A DNA stretch of 42,894 bases from Gemmatimonadota bacterium (GTDB taxonomy: Bacteria; Gemmatimonadota; Gemmatimonadetes; Longimicrobiales; Gaopeijiaceae): NCBI GenBank assembly GCA_022822425.1, contig JAJEBS010000299.1:1-42894 (forward strand), given 5' to 3'. Shown here piece after piece: positions 1-6,473 of the stretch. Each line of letters opens with the position of its first letter. Positions within the stretch are counted from its first letter, which is position 1. The position numbers and the translations under genes were made by a program. The notes beneath the pieces are model-generated. The model ran no database searches, was not told where the DNA came from, and saw only the letters and a program-made list of their open reading frames with translations.

Positions 1-325
1 GCACGCGCACCACCAGGAACTCCGGGTAGGAATCCACGAACGTGTGCAGGGCGAGGGCGACGGTCATCGCTCCCGAACCGAGCAGCAGGATGCGGCGCCG
101 CCCGATGCGGTCGGAGATCGGGCCGGAGATCACCGCCATGATCCCCACCATCAGGCTGTAGACCGTGACCAGGGTGCCCAGGAAGGCATCGGCGATGCCC
201 AGTTCCTCCCGGATCAGGGGCAGGATGGGGGCGATCACCATCGTCTGACAGCTCGCCGAGAACACGAGCAGCCAGAGGGCGAAGACGATCAGGTACGGGT
301 GTGCGGGTGCGTTCGGGTCCTTCAC
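1..325 (-). CDS. MFS transporter, N-terminal part only
   Basis: This is the start of a major facilitator superfamily permease; the rest lies beyond the left window edge. Reading the minus strand from a GTG at 325 gives about 108 codons. A short polar start (VKDPNAPAHPYL) is followed by a hydrophobic helix (LIVFALWLLVFSASCQTMVI), a second helix (FLGTLVTVYSLMVGIMAVI) and then GPISDRIGRRRIL. This last stretch matches the classic MFS motif A in the loop between helices 2 and 3. The gene lies 43 bases downstream of the ggt stop on the same strand, so it is probably co-transcribed with ggt. The substrate cannot be told from this fragment. The GTG start is the first plausible one after ggt; no strong ribosome binding site supports it. 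Confidence 0.75.
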   Translation of the reverse strand, partial: MKDPNAPAHPYLIVFALWLLVFSASCQTMVIAPILPLIREELGIADAFLGTLVTVYSLMVGIMAVISGPISDRIGRRRILLLGSGAMTVALALHTFVDSYPEFLVVRV

Positions 326-368
326 GAACGCGGTCCGATCGGTCCCGCGCGACCGGTGCCCGGAGCCG

Positions 369-2102
369 TCAGCTTCCCGACGGCGCCGCCGCGCCCCCGT
401 CCGGGCTGCGCGGGTCGGGGGCGCCGACGAACTCGCCGGTCGCCGGGTCGACCCCGATCGAACTGGCCCGTCCCTGGCTGCCCCGCACCTGCACCTCGTG
501 GCCCATCGCCTCGAGCGCCGCGAGGTCCGCATCCGCAACGCCGCCCTCCTCGATGCGCACGTTGTTCGGGAGCCACTGGTGATGGATCCGGGGCGCGGCC
601 ACGGCTTCCTCAATGGTCATGCCGTGGTCGACGATGTTGAGCACGAGCTGCATCACGGTATTGATGATGGTGCGCCCGCCCGGAGTTCCGATGACCGCCA
701 CCAGCTCGCCGTCGCGCGACAGCACGGACGGGCTCATGCTCGACAGCATGCGCTGCTCGGGCCGCGCCAGGTTGGCTTCCGTCCCGATCAGTCCGCGGTC
801 GTTGGTGAGGCCGGGCTTGCCGTTGAAGTCGCCCATCTCGTTGTTGAGGAGGAAGCCCGCTCCGGGCACGGTGATCTTGGAGCCGTAGCCCTGCTCCAGC
901 GTGTAGGTGACGGAGACCGCCATGCCGTCGCGGTCCACTACCGAGTAGTGCGTGGTCTCGGTGCTCTCCTCCGCCATGACCAGTTGGGACGGCTCGGAGT
1001 GTCCGGCCCGGTCGCCGTGGATCCCGCCCCGCAGCTCGTCCGCGTAGTCCTTGCTGGTGAGCCGCTCCAGCGGCACGTCGACGAAATCGGTATCGGCCAG
1101 GTGCTGGGCCCGGTCGCGGTACGCGAGGCGCATCGCCTCGGTGAGATGATGGATGTAGGCCGAGGAATTGTGCCCCATCGACGCCAGGTCGAAGCCTTCC
1201 AGGATGTTCAGCATCTGAACGATGGCGGTGCCGCCGCTCGAGGGGGGCGGCATCGAGACCAGGTCGTAGCCCCGGTAGGTACCATGGATGGGCGTTCGCT
1301 CCTGCGCCTGGTAGCGGGCCAGGTCCTCCTCCGTGATCATGCCGCCGCCGCGCACCATCTCCTCGGCCAGGAGACGCGCGGTCTCGCCCGCGTAGAAACC
1401 GTCGTGGCCCTGGTCCCGGATGCGTCCCAGCGTGCGCGCCAGATCGGGCTGCCGGAAGAGCTCGCCCTCCTCGTAGGGTACGCCGTCCTTCGAGAACTGG
1501 GCGACGCTCGCGGGATAGGGCTCCATGCGCGAAAGCACCGAGGCCAGCGAACGCGCCAGCGCCGGGCTCAGGGTGAAGCCGTCGCCGGCCAGGCCCACCG
1601 CGGGCTCCACGAGATCCGCCCAGGGCGTCCCGCTGCCGTAGCGCTCGTGGGCGAGGGCGAAGCCCGCCACGGTTCCCGGCACGCCGACCGCCAGATAGCT
1701 GCCGTGGTGGATGTCGAAGGAGTACTCGCCGTTCTCGTCCGTGAACATCTCGGGATGCGCGGCCAGGGGCGCTTTCTCGCGGAAGTCGAGGGCGGTCGCG
1801 CTGCCGTCGGGGCTGCGGATGACCATGAAGCCCCCGCCCCCGATGTTCCCCGCGGTCGGGTGGACCACCGCCAGTGCGAAGCCGGTGGCGATGGCGGCGT
1901 CGACCGCGTTCCCCCCGCTGGCCAGCACCCCGGCGCCCACCTCGCTGGCGATGAGGTTGGCGGACGACACCATGCCGTCCTGTGAGCGCAGGCCCAGGGT
2001 CGGGGGGGCGCCATCGCCCGTCCGGGGCGGCGCCTCGCCCCCCTGGCAGGCGACCAGGGCCACGAGCAGCGGGAGCATCCAGCGCGACTTTGAACTCATC
2101 AT
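369..2102 (-). CDS. ggt: Gamma-glutamyltransferase, lipoprotein
   Basis: The enzyme cleaves gamma-glutamyl bonds (for example glutathione) and transfers the glutamyl group to water or amino acids, outside the cytoplasm. The 577-residue product is normal for the family. It begins with a lipoprotein signal ending in LVAC (Cys19). Family motifs are in order: DFREKAP near 106-112 (substrate-binding Arg108), PPPSSGG at 285-291, and TTHYSVVD at 383-390. Thr383 is the expected autoprocessing site and nucleophile of the small subunit. GTPGGRTII at 472-480 replaces the usual GSPGG oxyanion loop with a Thr. A GGAGAG ribosome binding site precedes the tandem ATGs at 2102/2099. The partial MFS gene follows directly, and the rhomboid gene is divergent across about 200 bases. 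Identification is firm; the anchoring is inferred from the lipobox. Confidence 0.95.
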   Translation of the reverse strand: MMSSKSRWMLPLLVALVACQGGEAPPRTGDGAPPTLGLRSQDGMVSSANLIASEVGAGVLASGGNAVDAAIATGFALAVVHPTAGNIGGGGFMVIRSPDGSATALDFREKAPLAAHPEMFTDENGEYSFDIHHGSYLAVGVPGTVAGFALAHERYGSGTPWADLVEPAVGLAGDGFTLSPALARSLASVLSRMEPYPASVAQFSKDGVPYEEGELFRQPDLARTLGRIRDQGHDGFYAGETARLLAEEMVRGGGMITEEDLARYQAQERTPIHGTYRGYDLVSMPPPSSGGTAIVQMLNILEGFDLASMGHNSSAYIHHLTEAMRLAYRDRAQHLADTDFVDVPLERLTSKDYADELRGGIHGDRAGHSEPSQLVMAEESTETTHYSVVDRDGMAVSVTYTLEQGYGSKITVPGAGFLLNNEMGDFNGKPGLTNDRGLIGTEANLARPEQRMLSSMSPSVLSRDGELVAVIGTPGGRTIINTVMQLVLNIVDHGMTIEEAVAAPRIHHQWLPNNVRIEEGGVADADLAALEAMGHEVQVRGSQGRASSIGVDPATGEFVGAPDPRSPDGGAAAPSGS

Positions 2103-2305
2103 CCGGCTCTCCAGGTATCGGTTCGGATTCGGACCCGGAATATGCGCGGATGAGCCGCCGAATCACCAGACCCGGAGCGCAAAACCCGGAACCACGCGAG
2201 CCGGGCGCTGGTACTGATGGCGCGGGCGCGGCCCCGCGGCAGCCAGCCCCACGCCGCTCCGCGTCCAGCCCCTCACGAAACCGTGCACGGAAGGGTCGGC
2301 CCGAG

Positions 2306-3061
2306 ATGACACCGTGGGTCAGACGTCTGATCACCGCCAACGTGGCGGTCTTTCTGCTCTTTGCGGTCGCAGGGCCGAGATCCGACGGCTTCTGGGCCCT
2401 CACCCTGGTGCCGCAGTTGGCCTATCTGCGGCCGTGGACGCTCCTCACCTACATGTTCCTCCACGCCGGTTTCTGGCATCTCGCCCTCAACATGCTGGGC
2501 CTCTATTTCTTCGGCCCCCGGCTGGAGTTGCGCATGGGGTCGGCGCACTTCCTCAGGCTCTACCTGCTGGGCGGCCTCGGGGGCGCGCTCTTCTCCTTTC
2601 TACCGCCCATGGCGCCCGTGGTGGGCGCCTCCGGCGCGGTGTTCGCGGTGCTGCTGGGCTTTGCCCGCTACTGGCCCCGCGAGCCGGTCTACATCTGGGG
2701 CATCCTGCCCATCCGGGCGCGCTGGCTGATCCTCTTCCTCGCGGGCTTCAGCCTGTTCGCGGGCATCACCCAGGTAAACGACGGCGTGGCGCACTTCGCG
2801 CACCTGGGCGGTTTCGCCGGCGCGCTGGTCTACCTCTGGGCCCGGGAGCGCCGGCGCCGGATGGTGCGGCGGCGCATGCAGGGGGTGGTCAAGGCCCGGC
2901 CCGAGGCCGAAATGCGGCGCAAGTGGGAACTCATCCCGGTGGACGAGCTGCATGAGCTCAACCGCGCCGAGGTCATCGCGCTGCTCCGCAAGGTGCAGGC
3001 GTTCGGCGCGCGCAGCCTCACGGTGGACGAGCGCGCGTTTCTGGACCGCATGGTGCCCTGA
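2306..3061 (+). CDS. Rhomboid-family intramembrane serine protease
   Basis: This is a 251-residue membrane protein of the rhomboid family, which cuts transmembrane helices within the bilayer. Visible family features are FLHAGFWHLALN around 51-62 (His58 and Asn62, the oxyanion pair), GASG at 107-110 with nucleophile Ser109, and AHFAHLGG at 162-169 with catalytic His163. About six hydrophobic helices occupy residues 10-178. The soluble tail (180-251) is basic and then helical (ELHELNRAEVIALLRKVQ), like the C-terminal extension common in rhomboids of this type. The reading frame stays open far upstream, but the ATG at 2306 is preceded by AAGGGTCGG and starts directly before the first helix, so I chose it. 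The gene is divergent from ggt. Substrates are unknown. Confidence 0.92.
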   Translation: MTPWVRRLITANVAVFLLFAVAGPRSDGFWALTLVPQLAYLRPWTLLTYMFLHAGFWHLALNMLGLYFFGPRLELRMGSAHFLRLYLLGGLGGALFSFLPPMAPVVGASGAVFAVLLGFARYWPREPVYIWGILPIRARWLILFLAGFSLFAGITQVNDGVAHFAHLGGFAGALVYLWARERRRRMVRRRMQGVVKARPEAEMRRKWELIPVDELHELNRAEVIALLRKVQAFGARSLTVDERAFLDRMVP

Positions 3062-3086
3062 CGCTATTCTGTGACACGGTTCCAGA

Positions 3087-3105
3087 GTCTGCCATTCTGG
3101 CAGGC
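3087..3105. promoter_or_regulatory. Palindromic operator, amidohydrolase site 1
   Basis: CTGCCA-ttc-TGGCAG forms a perfect 6-bp inverted repeat; one more outer pair (G3087 with C3105) also matches after a single mismatch. Its centre (3096) is 42 bp from the centre of the next site (3138), about four helical turns. The same motif occurs three times at the start of the argR operon in this window. I infer a regulator binding site, most likely for the ArgR-family protein encoded at 25674. Confidence 0.65.
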
Positions 3106-3126
3106 TTTCTCGCTCCCGCAGCCGAT

Positions 3127-3149
3127 GAGTCTGCCATTTTGGCAGACTC
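3127..3149. promoter_or_regulatory. Palindromic operator, amidohydrolase site 2
   Basis: GAGTCTGCCA at 3127-3136 is repeated as its exact inverse complement at 3140-3149 around the centre ttt. This is a perfect 10-bp inverted repeat and the best-matched copy of the motif in the window. It ends 46 bases before the amidohydrolase start at 3196. There is no T-tract after it, which argues against an intrinsic terminator for the rhomboid gene. Confidence 0.7.
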
Positions 3150-3195
3150 GGGTCGCCTCCGTTTCATCCGCCGCTCCGTCCTGCCTGGAGTTCCC

Positions 3196-4929
3196 ATGAG
3201 CAAGCTGTCTCTCGTTGTTCCGCTCAAGCGATCGGCGTTCCTGCTGGGTGTCCTGCTCGCCGCCTGCCAACCCGGCGGCACCGAGTATGCGGATCTGGTG
3301 CTGACGGGGGGCAAGGTCGTGACCGTGGACGACGCCCTGCCGGAGGCGGAGGCGCTCGCGGTGACCGGGCACACCATCACGGCCGTGGGGACGAACGAGG
3401 AGATCGCAGGCCACGTCGGGCCCTCGACCGAGGTCGTCGAGCTCGGCGGACGGCTGGTGATTCCCGGCTTCATCGAGGGGCACGGCCACTATATGAGCCT
3501 GGGCCGCGCGAAGATGATCCTCGACCTCACCACCGCCACCAGCTGGGACGACATCGTCCGGATGGTCGGGGACGCGGCCGCCCAGGCGCCGCCGGGCGAG
3601 TGGGTGACCGGACGCGGCTGGCATCAGGAGAAGTGGACCTCGACGCCAGAGCCGAACGTGGATGGCGTGCCGCTGCACACCGCGCTCTCGGCGGCGAGCC
3701 CGGAGAATCCGGTCAGCCTGGGGCATGCCAGCGGCCACGCGGCCTTCGCCAACGCGCTGGCGATGGAACTCGCCGGGATCGACGACAACACCGCCGATCC
3801 GCCGGGCGGCACCATCGTGCGCGATGCTTCCGGCGCCGCGACCGGTCTGTTGCGCGAGACTGCCCAGTTCCTGGTGGACGACGCCATCGACCGTGCCGGC
3901 GAGGGGCGTTCGCCCGAGGACGTGGACGCCGAATTCAGGCGCGCGGTGCAGCTGGCCGGTGAGGAGGCGCTGGCCTTCGGGGTCACTTCCTTCCAGGACG
4001 CCGGGAGCGACTTCGAGACGATAGACCGCTTGCGCGCGATGGCGGCCGAGGGGACGCTCCCGGTGCGCCTCTACGTGATGGTGCGGCGGGAGTCGAACGA
4101 GGTCATGGACGAGAAGCTGCCCGACTATCGCATCATCCCCGAAGGCAACGACTTCCTCGCCGTGCGCTCCATCAAGCGCCAGATCGACGGGGCTCTGGGG
4201 TCGCACGGGGCCTGGCTGCTCGAGAACTACATCGACATCGACAACACCGGGCTGGTGCTGGAGACGGTGGAGGACATCACCGGCACCGCCGAAGTGGCCA
4301 TCAGGCACGGCTACCAGGTCAACACCCACGCCATCGGCGACCGCGCCAACCGGGAGGTGCTCGACCTCTACGAGAAGGTGTTCGCAGCCAACCCCGACCG
4401 GACCGACCTGCGCTGGCGCATCGAGCACGCCCAGCACCTCAACCCGGCCGACGTCGGGCGTTTCGCCGAACTGGACGTGATCGCGTCGATGCAGGGCGTG
4501 CACGCCACCTCCGACGGTCCCTGGCTCCCCCTCCGCCTCGGGCTCGAGCGCGCCGTCGAAACCTCGTACGTGTGGCGTGACATCCTGGATGCCGGGGTCA
4601 TGATCGCGAACGGCACCGACGTGCCCGTGGAGCATATCTCGCCAATCGCGAGCTTCTACTCGTCGGTGAGCCGGCGGATGAACGACGGCGAGGTGCTCTC
4701 GGGCGAGCATCGCATGACGCGCGAAGAGGCGCTCGAGAGCTACACCATCAACAACGCCTATGCCGCCTTCGAGGAGCACCTGAAGGGCTCGCTCACCCCC
4801 GGCAAGCTGGCCGACATCGTCGTCCTCTCGCGGGACATCATGACGATCCCGGAGGAGGACATCCCCGCCACCGAGGTCGTGTACACGATCGTCGGCGGCG
4901 AGGTGAGGTATTCGGGCCCGGAGGGCTGA
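3196..4929 (+). CDS. YtcJ-type amidohydrolase, exported lipoprotein
   Basis: This is a metal-dependent amidohydrolase of the YtcJ/amidohydrolase-3 group, which hydrolyses amide or related bonds; the substrate is not predictable. The 577-residue product starts with a lipoprotein signal (LLAAC, Cys24), so it probably acts in the periplasm. Family landmarks are an N-terminal composite-barrel segment (DLVLTGGKVVTVDD), the metal motif GHGHYMSLG after GFIE, GRGWHQEKW, NTHAIGDRAN, RIEHAQHL, and NGTDVPVEHISP near the C-terminus. An in-frame ATG at 3139 lies inside an operator palindrome. I prefer the ATG at 3196 because GGAG precedes it by five bases and it gives a canonical lipoprotein signal. Two strong palindromes upstream match those of the argR operon, suggesting control by arginine status. 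The gene stands alone on its strand. Confidence 0.9.
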   Translation: MSKLSLVVPLKRSAFLLGVLLAACQPGGTEYADLVLTGGKVVTVDDALPEAEALAVTGHTITAVGTNEEIAGHVGPSTEVVELGGRLVIPGFIEGHGHYMSLGRAKMILDLTTATSWDDIVRMVGDAAAQAPPGEWVTGRGWHQEKWTSTPEPNVDGVPLHTALSAASPENPVSLGHASGHAAFANALAMELAGIDDNTADPPGGTIVRDASGAATGLLRETAQFLVDDAIDRAGEGRSPEDVDAEFRRAVQLAGEEALAFGVTSFQDAGSDFETIDRLRAMAAEGTLPVRLYVMVRRESNEVMDEKLPDYRIIPEGNDFLAVRSIKRQIDGALGSHGAWLLENYIDIDNTGLVLETVEDITGTAEVAIRHGYQVNTHAIGDRANREVLDLYEKVFAANPDRTDLRWRIEHAQHLNPADVGRFAELDVIASMQGVHATSDGPWLPLRLGLERAVETSYVWRDILDAGVMIANGTDVPVEHISPIASFYSSVSRRMNDGEVLSGEHRMTREEALESYTINNAYAAFEEHLKGSLTPGKLADIVVLSRDIMTIPEEDIPATEVVYTIVGGEVRYSGPEG

Positions 4930-4946
4930 GGCGCGTTGAGCCTCAG
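4926..4946 (+). other. Short hairpin over the amidohydrolase stop
   Basis: CTGAGGC (4926-4932) pairs with GCCTCAG (4940-4946) around a 7-base loop; the stop codon lies in the left arm. There is no run of T after it, so it is at best a weak or factor-dependent terminator, or an mRNA 3'-end structure. Confidence 0.3.
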
Positions 4947-5033
4947 GGGGACGGAGGTCCGCCGCCCGCTCTGATGCCTGTCTGGTGGTCCACACCCCGC
5001 GCGCCCCTCCATCACCTCGTGCCGTCCTCTTTT

Positions 5034-5113
5034 GATTTCTCGTAGTATGGGCTTGGATTTCTCGTATTAGATGGTGAGATTTCTCGTATCAAGGAGTAGG
5101 ATTTCTCGTAATA
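5034..5113. repeat. Four direct repeats at exact 22-bp period
   Basis: The 11-mer GATTTCTCGTA starts at 5034, 5056, 5078 and 5100, a spacing of exactly 22 bp each time (about two helical turns). An A is also kept three bases after each copy, giving GATTTCTCGTAnYA. The 8-11 bases between units differ. The array ends 25-28 bases before the start codon of the DUF4143 ATPase and lies downstream of the hairpin of the previous gene. It looks like a cooperative operator or iteron-like array for a protein that binds one face of the helix. No open frame across it looks real. Confidence 0.85.
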
Positions 5114-5137
5114 GCGCCGCTCTTCCCAAATCTGCCG

Positions 5138-6445
5138 ATGTACTCCAGACACCTTTATTCCGGCGTGCTCGACATGCTCGGCGAGTTCCGGATTGTCTAC
5201 GTGACGGGTCCAAGGCAGTCGGGCAAGACCACCCTGGTCCGCGGCGTCGCCGCCGAGCTGGGCATGCGCTACCTGACGCTCGACGACCCCGCCGTGCAGG
5301 CGGCGGCAGCCTCCGACCCGTACGGCTTCGTGAGGTCCTTCCATGACGAGTCGGTCGTGCTCGACGAATTCCAGCAGGTTCCGGAGCTTGTGCCCGCCAT
5401 CAAGGAGGCTTCGGACCGGTTCGGCAGTGCGCCGCCTGACCGGCGAGGGCTCGCTTTCCCGCGCAAAGGGTTGTTCCTCCTTACCGGCTCGGCCGACATC
5501 TTCCGGTCGGCGCGAGCCCGGGAAGCCCTGCCCGGTCACATGGCCCGCCTGGAGCTCCTGCCTCTGTCGATCGCCGAGCTTCGGGGCAGCCGGCAGAACC
5601 TGATCGACTGCCTCCTGGCGGGAGATTTTCCCCCTGCGCCCGCTGCGGCGCACGACCATCGAGCCCCGACCCGGGACGAGATCGCCAGGCTGATCCTCAG
5701 AGGTGGCTATCCCGAGGTCCAGGGCATGAGTCGGCGGGCACGCACCACCTGGTTCCGGTCGTATACGGAGGGGCGCTTCTTCAAGGACTTCGACACACTC
5801 TACAGCGCCCGCGGCGACTACCATTCCCGGCTCCGCGCACTGGCCCCGTACCTGGCGGGGCTGAGCGGCAACCTGCTCAGGTACGCCAACCTCGCCAACG
5901 ACCTCGAACTCAACGACAAGCTGGCCAAGAGCTACGCCGAGATCCTCGAACTCATGTTCCTGATACGTCGGGTCCCCTCATACCGGAAGAACCTGGCGCG
6001 GCGACTCGCGGTGCGAATGCCGAAGCTGCACTTCGTGGACACGGGTCTCGCGTCGCACCTCCTCGGCCTTCGCACGGAAGCCCGGCTCCTCACCAGCCCA
6101 CATTACGGGGCGCTGCTGGAAACACTTCTGTTCATGGAGTGCGCGAAGCACGCGGAGTGGGCCGAGGAGGAGGTTGACCTGTACCACTTTCGGGACAGGC
6201 GCAAGCGTGAGGTCGATATCGTGCTGGAACGCCCCGACGGCCGCATCGTCGGCGTCGAGGTCAAGGCTTCGGCCACCGTCCGGCGCCGGGACTTCGATGG
6301 CCTCGCGGCCCTGGCCGGATTCGCGGGGACCGCCTTTGAACGCGGCGTGCTGATCTACACCGGATTGCAGGCACTTCCATTCCACAGGGGGCCGGTGCGC
6401 CTGCACGCCCTGCCTCTGGCACGGATCGCGGCCACGGCGTCGTGA
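5138..6445 (+). CDS. AAA_14/DUF4143-type ATP-binding protein
   Basis: This is a 435-residue member of the large family of solitary bacterial and archaeal ATPases with an N-terminal AAA_14 module and a C-terminal DUF4143 region. Their function is not settled. Walker A is GPRQSGKT at 24-31, Walker B is SVVLDEFQQ, and the sensor-like LLTGSADIF follows. The C-terminal part contains FVDTGLASHLLG, then EVDIVLE and VGVEVKAS. These last two are the spaced acidic/lysine pattern of a PD-(D/E)XK-like nuclease fold. Length is typical. The ATG at 5138 has no good ribosome binding site, so the transcript may have a short leader. The gene is alone on its strand, with an exceptional array of 22-bp-spaced repeats directly upstream. 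Solitary genes of this family are often patchily distributed, so horizontal acquisition is possible. Confidence 0.9.
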   Translation: MYSRHLYSGVLDMLGEFRIVYVTGPRQSGKTTLVRGVAAELGMRYLTLDDPAVQAAAASDPYGFVRSFHDESVVLDEFQQVPELVPAIKEASDRFGSAPPDRRGLAFPRKGLFLLTGSADIFRSARAREALPGHMARLELLPLSIAELRGSRQNLIDCLLAGDFPPAPAAAHDHRAPTRDEIARLILRGGYPEVQGMSRRARTTWFRSYTEGRFFKDFDTLYSARGDYHSRLRALAPYLAGLSGNLLRYANLANDLELNDKLAKSYAEILELMFLIRRVPSYRKNLARRLAVRMPKLHFVDTGLASHLLGLRTEARLLTSPHYGALLETLLFMECAKHAEWAEEEVDLYHFRDRRKREVDIVLERPDGRIVGVEVKASATVRRRDFDGLAALAGFAGTAFERGVLIYTGLQALPFHRGPVRLHALPLARIAATAS

Positions 6446-6473
6446 ATCGAGCGTCCCCCGGGAGGAAGGGAGA

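Noticed and set aside
498-1985. Long plus-strand open frame opposite ggt, and similar long frames opposite the CehA-type gene (6355-8430), NCS2 gene (10579-12417) and SSF gene (36576-38309)
   Set aside because: They lie entirely opposite clear family proteins, have low-complexity Arg/Gly/Pro/His composition and no domain motifs; high GC makes such shadow frames common.
3087-3149. Intrinsic terminator of the rhomboid gene, or a sigma-54 promoter (TGGCAG)
   Set aside because: No T-tract follows either palindrome, and the required GC element is not at the right distance. Recurrence at argR with the same 42-bp spacing fits operators better.
5034-5113. CRISPR-like array
   Set aside because: The conserved unit is only 11-14 bp at 22-bp spacing, with no true repeat-spacer structure and no cas genes.
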